DNA of 64,000 bases from Trinickia fusca (GCF_003628145.1 NZ_RBZV01000004.1:141049-205048), one strand, 5' to 3'. Positions 8,732 through 17,004 are shown, counted from the stretch's first letter. Program-made: numbers and translations. The notes: generated by a model not told the origin, from the letters alone.

Positions 8732-9795
8732 TGGGTAGCCCGAAGACATTCGCCCCTGACGTTCCTATGCGTCGCACGCCCGTGCGTGCATACGGCCTGT
8801 ATGCAGGGCTGGTGGGGGCGCTCGCCATTGCCACCGTGCTGGCCCTGCTGTACGGCGCAACGGATTTTCCGCTCTGGGCCGCAGCCGAAGCGATTGCCCG
8901 CCGTCATGCCGCTCACGACATCGCCTTTGTCCTGTGGGATTTGCGCATGCCGCGCGTGCTGCTCGCGCTCATGATCGGTGCGCAGCTCGCGGCGAGCGGC
9001 TTGGTATTGCAGGCCGCGCTCCGCAATCCACTCGCCGAACCCAGTGTCATTGGCGTTTCGTCCGGCGCCATGCTCGGTGTCATGGTCTTGCTGCTCGCCA
9101 CGAACTTCGCCGGGTCGCTCGACAGCAGCCGGCTCGATTCGTACGACACCACGTGGATGCCGCTCGTCGCGCAACTCGGCGGTGCTGGAGCGGCACTCAC
9201 CGTCTATGCGCTGGCGTGGCGCGACGGGACGTCGCCATTGCGGCTCGTTCTGATGGGGGTGGCCGTCAGCGCAGCGCTGTACGCCATCGCGATGACGATC
9301 CTCGCCGGCTGGGGGTCGAGCCGTATCGAAGTATTGCTGACCTGGCTCTCCGGGAATCTGTATGCACGCGACTGGCAACACGTGCGCCTGCTCGCGCCGT
9401 GGACAGTCGCGACGCTCGCCCTGCTGCCGTTGATTCTGCCCGCGATGCAGGTCCTTTCGCTCGGCGACGATCCAGCCGCCAGCGTGGGGCTCGATGTCGA
9501 ACGCTGGCGCCTGGCTGCCATCGCCTACGCGGGCTTTGCGGCCGCCTGCGCGGTCGCGATCGCGGGGCCGATTGCCTTCGTCGGCTTGATCGCACCGCAT
9601 CTGGCGCGCCTGCTGATCGGCGCATCGCTCGGGCGTACCGCGCCGGCCGCGGTCCTGATCGGCTCGCTGATTACCGTGCTGGCGGACCTGGCAGGGCGCG
9701 TCGTCATAGCGCCCGCTGAAATTCCGGTAGGCGCGGTCACTGCCGTCTTCGGTGCGCCACTCTTTCTCTATTTGCTCTCTCGACGCTCCTCATGA
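8728..9795 (+). CDS. FecCD-family iron-siderophore ABC transporter permease 2
   Basis: Second permease of the pair, 355 residues. It repeats the family landmarks: DLRMPRVLLALMIGAQLAAS, LQAALRNPLAEPSVIGVSSG, and the ATPase-docking region PIAFVGLIAPHLARLLIG. A serine- and proline-containing N-terminal extension of about 20 residues precedes the first membrane helix, so the ATG at 8767 is a possible alternative start. The ATG at 8728 is preferred because it overlaps the previous stop (ATGA) and has AGGAG upstream. The stop overlaps the ATPase start, again ATGA. Confidence 0.92.
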   Translation: MMGSPKTFAPDVPMRRTPVRAYGLYAGLVGALAIATVLALLYGATDFPLWAAAEAIARRHAAHDIAFVLWDLRMPRVLLALMIGAQLAASGLVLQAALRNPLAEPSVIGVSSGAMLGVMVLLLATNFAGSLDSSRLDSYDTTWMPLVAQLGGAGAALTVYALAWRDGTSPLRLVLMGVAVSAALYAIAMTILAGWGSSRIEVLLTWLSGNLYARDWQHVRLLAPWTVATLALLPLILPAMQVLSLGDDPAASVGLDVERWRLAAIAYAGFAAACAVAIAGPIAFVGLIAPHLARLLIGASLGRTAPAAVLIGSLITVLADLAGRVVIAPAEIPVGAVTAVFGAPLFLYLLSRRSS

Positions 9796-10706
9796 CGCTC
9801 GTTGCCCGTGAACTTTCGCTCGGCTATGGCTCGCGCCGTATCGTCGATGACCTGTCGCTCACCATCGAAACGGGCCGAATCACCGTGCTGCTCGGCCCCA
9901 ACGGCTGCGGCAAGAGCACGCTGCTGCGCGCACTCGCCGGCCTGCTCGCGCCGCAACAAGGCTCGGCGCTGCTCGACGGCGTGCCGCTACGGGACTGGCC
10001 GCGCAAAAAACTCGCGCGGCGCATCGCCTTCCTGAAGCAGACGCAGGACGTACCCGACGGCTTGTCGGTGCAGGATCTCGTCCGTCATGGCCGCTTTGCC
10101 CATCGGGCGGCGTTGCGGGGCACGACGTTTGAAGATCGCGAGGCCGTCGAATGGGCGCTCGACGTGACGAACCTCGTCGCCATGCGCGATCGCCCGCTCA
10201 TCGCCCTATCGGGCGGCGAGCGGCAGCGCGTATGGATTGCGATGGCACTCGCCCAAAAAGCCGACATCCTGTTGCTCGACGAACCGACGACCTATCTCGA
10301 CCTCGGTCATCAAATCGAAGTCATGCAGACGCTGCATCACCTCAACGCGGCGTTCGGCTTGACGCTCGTGATGTCGCTCCATGACCTGAACCAGGCGATG
10401 CGCTACGCCCATCGCGCACTGGTGATGCGCAATGGACGGCTGGTGGCCGATGGCGTTCCCGTCGACGTGCTGACGCCCGAATTCGTCGCCGACGTGTTTC
10501 AGGTGCGCACCGAGCGGCTACAAGGGGCAAGCGATGGCTTTCCCGTTTGCCACCCGCTCAGCCCAGTGGCGACGCCGAACCCGGTCCGCCCTATGCGCCC
10601 TGTACAGGGCATGCGCAACACCCACGACGTCGACGCATCCACTGTGGCAAGCAAGGTCGGCAACGTGGTGACACTCGCGAGGCGGACGTCCCATGATCGA
10701 CCGTAA
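9792..10706 (+). CDS. Iron-siderophore ABC transporter ATP-binding protein (FecE/FhuC type)
   Basis: 304-residue cytoplasmic ATPase of the FecCD importer. Walker A is GPNGCGKST, the signature motif is LSGGERQRVWIAMALAQ, Walker B is ILLLDEPTTYLDLGHQ, and the switch histidine follows in MSLHDLNQA. Family members usually end near residue 255. This one carries about 45 extra residues rich in proline and valine after FPVCHPL, and this tail overlaps the next start by 14 bases. The extension is probably a by-product of gene overlap; no domain is recognised in it. Confidence 0.94.
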   Translation: MTLVARELSLGYGSRRIVDDLSLTIETGRITVLLGPNGCGKSTLLRALAGLLAPQQGSALLDGVPLRDWPRKKLARRIAFLKQTQDVPDGLSVQDLVRHGRFAHRAALRGTTFEDREAVEWALDVTNLVAMRDRPLIALSGGERQRVWIAMALAQKADILLLDEPTTYLDLGHQIEVMQTLHHLNAAFGLTLVMSLHDLNQAMRYAHRALVMRNGRLVADGVPVDVLTPEFVADVFQVRTERLQGASDGFPVCHPLSPVATPNPVRPMRPVQGMRNTHDVDASTVASKVGNVVTLARRTSHDRP

Positions 10707-11694
10707 GCGGCGAGCGCTCGCGTTATCCGTGTCGCTTTCGTCCGCGCTGATGTGGCAGTCCCGTGCACGTGCACACGCACGGACTGCATTCAGTGTGACC
10801 GACGATCGCGGCGCCGAACTGCGCTTCGATGCCGCACCGCGCCGGCTCGCGACGATCTCCTACTTCGGCGCCGATGCCGCCCTCGCGCTAGGCGTGCAGC
10901 CGGTTGCCTCGACGTTTCTCGTGCGGGGCAGGCGGCCCGCCTATCTGCTCGACCGGATGAACGACGTGATGGATCTCGGCCAGCGCGCCAGCCCGAATCT
11001 CGAACTGCTCGCGCGCGCCCAACCCGACCTGATCGTCGCGATTCGCCGCTACACCGAAGCCAATGCGGGGCGGCTTCAGCGGATTGCCCCCTATCTCGCG
11101 CTCGATCTCGAGACCTCGCAAGACAGCGACCACGGTATTGCGCTTGTCGGCGCGGCGCTTGGCAAAGCTGAGGCGGCTGCCGATCTGAACCGTCGATTCG
11201 CCCGCGTGCTGGCGCAGTATCGTGCGCGCGTGACGCCGCACCGCGCGCCGCGTTATCTGTTCGTCTGGGGTGCCGGGTCCGCGCCCTGGGCGTTCTACGA
11301 CGAGAACATGACGTGCTCGCTGCTGAACGCGTTGGGCGCCATCAATGTTGCGGGTCACAACCCGCTCCCGGCACAACGCGACAACACGGCATTCCAGATG
11401 AGTCTCGAAGCGCTGCTGCTGGCCGACCCCGACACGATCTTCGTCTATGACGACGGACCGTCGCGTGCCTTCGAGCGGAGCCCGGTGTGGCAGCACCTGT
11501 CGGCCGTGCGCAGCGCGCGCATCGTGCGAGTGGGCGATCACTGGATCGAATCGTTCGGTCCGATCGCCCGCCATGCCGTACTGGCCGAGGCGGCTGCCCA
11601 CCTTCACCCGGATGGGTTCGCGCCGCCCGACCTGCATGCCATCGCATCGTCCTACCTGAGTCTTTCCCACTCCAAACCGCTTGTCGACCTTTGA
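10693..11694 (+). CDS. Periplasmic iron-siderophore-binding protein (FecB/FhuD family)
   Basis: 333-residue cluster A-III substrate-binding protein. A basic N-terminus and hydrophobic stretch end in a signal-peptidase-I-like site (SRARAHA); no lipobox cysteine is present, so it should be soluble in the periplasm. Family features are PRRLATISYFGADAALALGV near the start, LELLARAQPDLIVA, and a long interlobe helix around DHGIALVGAALGKAEAAADL. It should hand the ferric siderophore taken up by the TonB receptor to the FecCD channel encoded just upstream. Confidence 0.92.
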   Translation: MIDRKRRALALSVSLSSALMWQSRARAHARTAFSVTDDRGAELRFDAAPRRLATISYFGADAALALGVQPVASTFLVRGRRPAYLLDRMNDVMDLGQRASPNLELLARAQPDLIVAIRRYTEANAGRLQRIAPYLALDLETSQDSDHGIALVGAALGKAEAAADLNRRFARVLAQYRARVTPHRAPRYLFVWGAGSAPWAFYDENMTCSLLNALGAINVAGHNPLPAQRDNTAFQMSLEALLLADPDTIFVYDDGPSRAFERSPVWQHLSAVRSARIVRVGDHWIESFGPIARHAVLAEAAAHLHPDGFAPPDLHAIASSYLSLSHSKPLVDL

Positions 11695-11705
11695 GGGACA
11701 TCGCC

Positions 11706-12134
11706 ATGCACCACAACATCTGGCGCATCGAGCTGATCGCCACCGACCATATCCTGCCCAATGAGGAACACGATGAAGCACGCATGCTCGAGGTGCTGGA
11801 AAGCATCCAGCACACCGGGCGCTGGACCGCGCCCATCGTGCTCGAGCGCGCCAGCCTTGCGGTGATGGACGGCCATCACCGGCTGGCAGCGGCACGGCGC
11901 TTGTCACTGCCGCGCGTGCCGTGCCTGTTGCTCGACTATCTGCAGGTCGACGTGGTGCCGCGACGCCCCGGCTTTCGCGTCGACGGCGACCAGATCATCG
12001 CGCGCTCGCGCTCACGCGAGCTCTATCCGCCCAAGACCACCCGACACATCTTTCCTCGACCGCTGCCGGATTGCAGCATCGATCTGCGTGCACTGGTGGC
12101 TTGGGTTGGCGATGACGTCGTTCAGTTCACCTGA
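11706..12134 (+). CDS. ParB/Srx-fold protein, SbnI-like free L-serine kinase
   Basis: 142-residue protein with the ParB N-terminal fold. The signature DGHHRLAAARRL lies at residues 55-66 and an acidic segment, LPNEEHD, at 17-23. In Staphylococcus aureus SbnI and archaeal SerK, this fold phosphorylates free L-serine using an equivalent glutamate, and the O-phosphoserine feeds SbnA. That function fits exactly here, beside sbnA- and sbnB-like genes. SbnI is about 250 residues, so this is a short version lacking the extra C-terminal region. Start ATG at 11706, with GAGG 9 bases upstream. A DNA-binding ParB role is unlikely, since no helix-turn-helix region follows. Its 3' end overlaps the convergent gene by 13 bases. 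Confidence 0.72.
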   Translation: MHHNIWRIELIATDHILPNEEHDEARMLEVLESIQHTGRWTAPIVLERASLAVMDGHHRLAAARRLSLPRVPCLLLDYLQVDVVPRRPGFRVDGDQIIARSRSRELYPPKTTRHIFPRPLPDCSIDLRALVAWVGDDVVQFT

Positions 12135-13468
12135 TAGATATGCACGGTGTTTTCATCGGCAAACGTATCGTTGAACTGGCCGCCCTTGATCGAGACACTG
12201 CGATTTTCGTACAGGACGGTCGCCGTCGTATCCGGCGCACCCGCCACGCTGAACGTGATCGTTTGAGCACCGGCATGGTGGGGGATGGCGAAGATCGTGA
12301 AGTGGCCGTTGCCGTACTTCGCCATGACGCTCATGTTGCCGGTCGTGGTGACGTAGCCGTTGGCGAAAGGCGCATTGAGCACGGGCGCCAATTCCGTCAG
12401 CTGTCCATTGACGGTCTTGATCGCGTTGTACATCGCGCCCGGGGCGTAGTGGCCGTTGCCGTCGTAGGCGGGCTCGTCGATGTTGCCGAATTGATCGAAG
12501 TACTGAACGCCCCGCGCGCCCGCGATGACGGCATTCCAGACCTCGGCCACCGTCTGGGCAGGCATCGGGTAGATAGGAATCTGGTCGATCGAGCCACCGT
12601 CCATATGGTCCATTTCGACGAACGGGAAGACCGCCTTGGCATTGCGGCAATATCCGCGCGCTTCCTTCACCTGGTCCGCCATATCGAAAACCGAGCCGCC
12701 GCGGAATACGAGCGGATAGATGTCGAAGCTGAAAATGTCCGTCGAGGCGCAAATCGCCTGCTTGTCCGCCAGGCTGTAATGGTCGTTGATCCCGCCGTCC
12801 ATCAAACTCGTCGTGACCTGCAGATAGATGGGACGCGTCGGGTCTGCGGCTCGCGACGCTTTCAGGGCACCCAGGAACGCCGCTGCGGTCAGGCCGCCCC
12901 ACTCGTTCTTCTGGTTGTTAGATGAAATGGACGTGGGCACCTGCTCGAAAAATTGTGTTCCGTTACCGTCGAGCTCGTCGCCGAAAACGTCGAATGCGGC
13001 ACGAGGCCCCCAGGGGGTACTCCCTGACTGCGTATAGAACGCACCGCCGGCGTAGAACCCGGGCTGGGCATACACGCCGGTCATATCGTTGCCGTTCGGG
13101 TTGTTCCAGACCGGCGCCCAAACACCGGCGTTATCGTCGCGCGTCGGCGCGAAGAAGTTGATGCCGATCGCGGCAAGCGAAGACGGCGTGGCTTCGGAGG
13201 GAAAGACGCCGATAGGGTAGAAGTTCGCGCCGGAGGGAAAGGCATTGGTCCACTTGGCGTAGTAGCTGGTCCCTCCATCGATGTCTTGAAGCGTGACGCC
13301 GGGCGGCAACGCCGCCGCCTCTTTGACGCTATTCGATACGCCCAAGGCCGTTGCTGCGCCATGCGCGCTGGCCAAGCTCGATCCATCGGCCGAAGCACCG
13401 CCAGGACCGCACGCGGTCACGCCAATTGCCGTTGAAGCAACCAAAGCAAAAGTTCGAATGAAGGACAT
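12122..13468 (-). CDS. Secreted lipoprotein with glycoside-hydrolase-like TIM-barrel features
   Basis: 448-residue exported protein. The start MSFIRTFALVASTAIGVTAC ends in a lipobox-like cysteine near residue 20, and small and polar residues follow. The body contains barrel-like strand segments with acidic residues: AFDVFGDELDG, DIFSFDIYPLVF and VFPFVEMDHMDGG. These recall glycosidases of clan GH-A, and a C-terminal beta-rich part (about 375-448) looks like an accessory domain. I cannot assign a family or substrate. Upstream ATGs at 13489 and 13510 are possible but give a worse signal peptide. It is convergent with the siderophore operon and does not appear to be part of it. Confidence 0.68.
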   Translation of the reverse strand: MSFIRTFALVASTAIGVTACGPGGASADGSSLASAHGAATALGVSNSVKEAAALPPGVTLQDIDGGTSYYAKWTNAFPSGANFYPIGVFPSEATPSSLAAIGINFFAPTRDDNAGVWAPVWNNPNGNDMTGVYAQPGFYAGGAFYTQSGSTPWGPRAAFDVFGDELDGNGTQFFEQVPTSISSNNQKNEWGGLTAAAFLGALKASRAADPTRPIYLQVTTSLMDGGINDHYSLADKQAICASTDIFSFDIYPLVFRGGSVFDMADQVKEARGYCRNAKAVFPFVEMDHMDGGSIDQIPIYPMPAQTVAEVWNAVIAGARGVQYFDQFGNIDEPAYDGNGHYAPGAMYNAIKTVNGQLTELAPVLNAPFANGYVTTTGNMSVMAKYGNGHFTIFAIPHHAGAQTITFSVAGAPDTTATVLYENRSVSIKGGQFNDTFADENTVHIYQVN

Positions 13469-13771
13469 GGTTTCTCGCAATGTGGCCATGATCGATCGGT
13501 ACCGGCGCATAGGCCGTTAGCGCCGGCACAGGCTTTTCTCGAGGGTAGTGCGCTGAACGACTGTCGCAGGGGAAGGGGTAAAGCTTGGACGGCAGGTGCT
13601 GCAAGATCGGTACGTCCACTGCGCGATGAAGAAGATCGCACGTTGGCACCGCGCATTGCACGCGGTGTTCCGTAGTTCTGCAGGGTCACACCAACCCCGA
13701 ACCTAGTGAAAGGGGGGCGTAACGCTTAGGATCGTTGACGCAGGTCAACTCGCGCGAGGGCGAACATCCCG

Positions 13772-14635
13772 CTATGCCTGATATTCGGAGAACAGCCGGC
13801 AAACGGCCTGCGGATCACGGCATGCGTGGAGCCGTTCGCGGAAATCCCGATCGCAGAAGCACTGCGCCACGTCGGCCAGCAAATGCAGATGAGTGGTGTT
13901 CGCCCACTCCGGGACGAAGAGGACGACCACATCGCTTACAGGCAGCCCATCCGGTGAGTCGAACGAAATCGGTGTGACAGGCCGAACATAAAGGACGATC
14001 ACGCGATGCAGCCCCTTGATCTGGCCGTGCGGCACGGCCACGCCCTGGCCGAGCCCTGTGGAACCCATCGCTTCGCGTTCCTCCAGCCCCCGAATCACGG
14101 CGCTCGCCGGTATGCCGTCCAGTCGCTCGACGCGCACCGCCACTTCATCGAACAGCGCGCGCCGGCTGGCGACCTCCAGCCCTATCAATACATGGCTCGG
14201 CGGGATCAATTTCGCAAGCGAGTCTTCCACCATCCGACCACTGCTGTGTCCGTCACGCCCGTTCGCTTTCGCCCTTTGCACCGGCTGCATCAAATCCTGC
14301 CACCCGTCGGTCGGTACGTTCGGCACCTCGAGCAAGTGCCCGAATTGTGCCGACGGCTCGAGCGCCGTCACCCGCTGTATCGCGTCGCCTACGGCCGCCT
14401 TGGGTAGATAGAGCGCCAGCCGCACTCGCCCAGTCCCATGTAGGGGCTCTACCCGCATGGTCCAAGGCTGGTCACCACAATCCCTGGTCAACGCCTGGCG
14501 CAGCGGTGTCGCATGCTGCGCATCGAGCGTGACGCGCAGCATGACGTTACGGTCTGAGTCAGGACGAGCGCGATGGTGCGGCATACCGGCATTCCGTCCA
14601 AAGAATGTCCGCAGGCTCGGCAGCTTGTGCTTCAT
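13772..14635 (-). CDS. ACT-like domain fused to PTS EIIA-Ntr-like domain
   Basis: 287-residue protein with two parts. Residues ~135-285 match PTS EIIA of the PtsN/fructose type: the phospho-accepting histidine lies in GQGVAVPHGQI (H203), followed by SFDSPDGLPVSDVVVLFVP and a C-terminal helix. Residues ~30-105 show a strand-helix-strand-strand-helix-strand pattern with ACT/ferredoxin-like spacing, not the usual PtsN N-terminus. No PTS permease is nearby, so a regulatory role sensing PTS phosphorylation, perhaps with ligand binding by the N-terminal part, is inferred. GAGG lies 8 bases before the ATG. The gene stands alone; 303 bases separate it from the next gene downstream. Confidence 0.78.
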   Translation of the reverse strand: MKHKLPSLRTFFGRNAGMPHHRARPDSDRNVMLRVTLDAQHATPLRQALTRDCGDQPWTMRVEPLHGTGRVRLALYLPKAAVGDAIQRVTALEPSAQFGHLLEVPNVPTDGWQDLMQPVQRAKANGRDGHSSGRMVEDSLAKLIPPSHVLIGLEVASRRALFDEVAVRVERLDGIPASAVIRGLEEREAMGSTGLGQGVAVPHGQIKGLHRVIVLYVRPVTPISFDSPDGLPVSDVVVLFVPEWANTTHLHLLADVAQCFCDRDFRERLHACRDPQAVCRLFSEYQA

Positions 14636-14815
14636 GTTGTAGGCCTCGACTGGGTTGACCGCCCGCGTGGCAGCCGCCCTTTCGCAATGTGAATTGGTCC
14701 AGTCGAGGTATACCGTGGCAGGAATAAAAATGCTGTAAATCCTGCGGAAAGCGATGCGCGGAGGGACGAGTTCCTCACCCCATTTCGATCGACGAATGGT
14801 GTTGCGCCGAGCTCG

Positions 14816-14842
14816 TGTTAGTATACCCCCCTACCCTATATA
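14816..14842 (+). promoter_or_regulatory. Probable DmeR operator (C-tract palindrome) at the dmeRF promoter
   Basis: The stretch GTTAGTATACCCCCCTACCC followed by TATATAA lies directly in front of the dmeR-like gene. A run of six C flanked by TAGTATA/TATA arms is the operator type used by the RcnR/DmeR subgroup of the CsoR family and closely resembles the DmeR site described for rhizobial dmeRF. It is expected to repress dmeRF until Co(II) or Ni(II) binds DmeR. Confidence 0.7.
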
Positions 14843-14856
14843 AAAGGCCGCCGACA

Positions 14857-15129
14857 GTGAGCCACACCATTCGCGAGAAACAGAAACTGCTCAACCGGAT
14901 TCGCCGCATCAAAGGGCAGATCGAGGCCATCGAACGTTCGCTCGAGGACGAGCGCGGGTGCAATGAGGTACTGCAGCAACTGACCAGCTGCCGGGGCGCG
15001 ATGAACGGCTTGCTCGCCGTGGTGCTCGAGGATCACATCCGCACGCATCTCGTCGATGCGGAAACCGACCACGACCACGGCAGCCCGACCGAGCAGCTGA
15101 TCGAGATCGTCCACAGCTATTTCAAGTAA
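14857..15129 (+). CDS. dmeR: CsoR/RcnR-family metal-responsive repressor (DmeR-like)
   Basis: 90-residue all-helical repressor of the CsoR/RcnR/FrmR family. The N-terminus SHTIREKQKLLNRIRRIKGQ carries the basic DNA-contact helix, and the metal-site cysteine lies in LTSCRGAMNGL. The N-terminal SHTI supplies the histidine expected for Ni/Co sensors. The likely start is the GTG at 14857; upstream in-frame codons would translate the operator. It lies 9 bases before dmeF and is expected to autoregulate the pair. Confidence 0.83.
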   Translation: MSHTIREKQKLLNRIRRIKGQIEAIERSLEDERGCNEVLQQLTSCRGAMNGLLAVVLEDHIRTHLVDAETDHDHGSPTEQLIEIVHSYFK

Positions 15130-15138
15130 GAGCCAGAC

Positions 15139-16440
15139 ATGAGCGACTTCAAGGATGCCGCATTCGGGGCGGGACACGACCATATCTTCCTGGGCGCGGC
15201 TCATGAAGAAAACGAACGCAGGACGTGGATGGTCATCGCACTGTGCAGCGCGATGATGGTGGCGGAGATCGTCGGTGGCAGCCTCTTTGGCTCCCTCGCA
15301 CTCGTTGCCGACGGCCTTCACATGTCGACGCACGCAGGTGCGATGCTGATTGCCGCGTTGGCTTACACGTATGCGCGCAAGCACGCGACGGACCCTCGCT
15401 TCGTCTTCGGGACCGGCAAGCTCGGGGACCTCGCAGGCTTCACCAGCGCCATCGTGCTCGCGATGATTGCTCTACTGATCGGATACGAGGCCGTTGCGCG
15501 CTTCCTGGCGCCTGTGCCCATCCACTTCGGCGAAGCCATTCCGATCGCCGTGGTCGGCCTGCTGGTCAATCTCGCGAGCGTATGGCTGCTGAGCGGCGAT
15601 CATCACGGTCACAGCCATGGTCACGGTCACGGTCATGGGCATAGTCACGGACATGGACATGACCATGACGAGGAACACGCCCACGATGAGGAAGTACGAC
15701 GCATCTTCGCCCCGGCTGGCGTATTCGCCGTGTCGATATTCGAAGATGGCGTACCGCCGGTGTTCCGCATCGCGCCTGAGACATCGAATTCCAAACTCAC
15801 CGCCGATGCCGTTTCCGTCACGACGATTCGGCCCGACGGAACACGTCAAACGTTCGCGTTTTCCGACCGGGGCGGCTATCTGGAATCGAAACAAGACATC
15901 CCCGAGCCACACGCGTTCAAGGTCATCGTCGGCTTGCCGGACGGCGAGCACGAAATTGAATTTGAAGAGCACACGCATGACCACGAAGACGCGCATGTTG
16001 CCGCGACGCGCGATCACAACATCCGCTCGGCTTACATTCACGTGATCGCCGACGCCGCTGTGTCGGTGCTGGCGATCATCGGCCTGGTCCTGGCCCGCGC
16101 GTTCGGCTGGCTCTGGATGGACCCGCTGGCCGGTGTCATTGGCGCCCTCGTGATCGCCAACTGGTCGTGGGGATTGATGCGCGATACGGGAGGCATTCTG
16201 CTCGATATGAGCTCGGATCGACGCATGGCCGACAACGTTCGTCACGTCATCGAGGATAACGGCGACAAGGTGCTCGACCTGCACGTCTGGCGCGTAGGCC
16301 CCGGGCACATGAGCGCCGTGGTGTCGGTCATCACCAACGACGCCGCGCGCCATCCTGGCTTCTATCACGCGGCACTCAAGCGCTTCAGGAACCTGTCGCA
16401 TGTGACGGTCGAAGTGAACGCTCCGCGTGTCGCGGCTTGA
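15139..16440 (+). CDS. dmeF: DmeF-type cation diffusion facilitator (Co/Ni efflux)
   Basis: 433-residue inner-membrane metal/proton antiporter. Helix II carries the CDF metal-site motif ADGLHMSTHAG and helix V carries HVIADAAVSVLAIIG. The cytoplasmic loop between helices IV and V is unusually long. It opens with a stretch of 31 residues dominated by His-Gly and His-Asp/Glu pairs (residues ~156-187) and contains an insert of about 100 residues with a second His-rich patch (EEHTHDHEDAHVAATRDH). Long inserts of this kind are typical of DmeF. The C-terminal domain includes LDLHVWRVGPGHMSAVVSV. With the adjoining DmeR, it should expel cobalt and nickel from the cytoplasm. Confidence 0.9.
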   Translation: MSDFKDAAFGAGHDHIFLGAAHEENERRTWMVIALCSAMMVAEIVGGSLFGSLALVADGLHMSTHAGAMLIAALAYTYARKHATDPRFVFGTGKLGDLAGFTSAIVLAMIALLIGYEAVARFLAPVPIHFGEAIPIAVVGLLVNLASVWLLSGDHHGHSHGHGHGHGHSHGHGHDHDEEHAHDEEVRRIFAPAGVFAVSIFEDGVPPVFRIAPETSNSKLTADAVSVTTIRPDGTRQTFAFSDRGGYLESKQDIPEPHAFKVIVGLPDGEHEIEFEEHTHDHEDAHVAATRDHNIRSAYIHVIADAAVSVLAIIGLVLARAFGWLWMDPLAGVIGALVIANWSWGLMRDTGGILLDMSSDRRMADNVRHVIEDNGDKVLDLHVWRVGPGHMSAVVSVITNDAARHPGFYHAALKRFRNLSHVTVEVNAPRVAA

Positions 16441-16443
16441 GCT

Positions 16444-16617
16444 ATGGCAATCAAATCCCCGTGTGTCGACGTGTGCACTTTCGATGGCAAGACCGGGCTC
16501 TGCGTCGGTTGCTTTCGTACACGCGATGAAATCCGGGACTGGAAGAAGATGACGGACCATCGACGTCATCAGATCATCAACGACAAGTTCAGGCGGCAAG
16601 CGAAGCTGGTTCGTTAG
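16444..16617 (+). CDS. DUF1289 family small cysteine-rich protein
   Basis: 57-residue protein, too short for most gene finders, starting 4 bases after the dmeF stop. It has the four-cysteine DUF1289 layout: SPCVDVCTFDGKTGLCVGC, then an arginine- and aspartate-containing helix (RDEIRDWKKM) and a basic tail. The cysteines could bind zinc or an iron-sulfur cluster. The family is widespread and uncharacterised. Close spacing suggests co-transcription with dmeRF, although the pairing may be coincidental. Confidence 0.82.
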   Translation: MAIKSPCVDVCTFDGKTGLCVGCFRTRDEIRDWKKMTDHRRHQIINDKFRRQAKLVR

Positions 16618-16713
16618 TCGCCGCTACGCTCGTAGCATCGAGCTTCACGTCGGGGGCCCGCTCGCACTGCGTACAATACGGGTTTCCCGATTCCAACTGC
16701 AGGACACTGTCGC

Positions 16714-17004
16714 ATGGCAATGAAGAAAACCGACCTTGAAAAGAACAAGGCATTGAAACTGACGCACTCGATGAAGCAAACGCGCTCCGAGCGCTTCGGC
16801 AAAGGCGCGACTGAAGTGCCGCTCGACCGGCGCGAGCAGCGCAAGCTCGATCAAGCGAAAGGGCTCGTGCCGTTTGCGTGCAAGCTCGATGGCGAGCTGG
16901 TGAGCGTGCTCAAGGAACGTGCGGCGGCTCATCCGGAGGGTATGACGGGTTTGCTCGACGAGTTGCTGCGGCAAGGTCTCGCGGCGGGTGACGGTAAGGC
17001 CTAA
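16714..17004 (+). CDS. Conserved hypothetical protein, 96 residues
   Basis: Small soluble protein with a lysine-rich N-terminal half (MAMKKTDLEKNKALKLTHSM) and a helical C-terminal half ending in LLDELLRQGLAAGDGKA. The second half (FACKLDGELVSVLKERAA) has a strand-then-helix rhythm reminiscent of ribbon-helix-helix proteins, but no clear family match. An unremarkable 96-base gap separates it from the DUF1289 gene. Codon use matches the neighbours, and the frame is clean with a sensible start. Function unknown. Confidence 0.7.
   Translation: MAMKKTDLEKNKALKLTHSMKQTRSERFGKGATEVPLDRREQRKLDQAKGLVPFACKLDGELVSVLKERAAAHPEGMTGLLDELLRQGLAAGDGKA

Noticed and set aside
15604-15670. Short tandem repeat resembling a CRISPR or minisatellite
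   Set aside because: It is repeated CAY-GGN codons of the DmeF His-Gly loop, in frame and inside the gene; there are no spacers.
15472-16599. 375-residue minus-strand frame opposite dmeF and the DUF1289 gene
   Set aside because: Mirror of the true gene's codon pattern; histidine-rich repeats give the appearance of structure.
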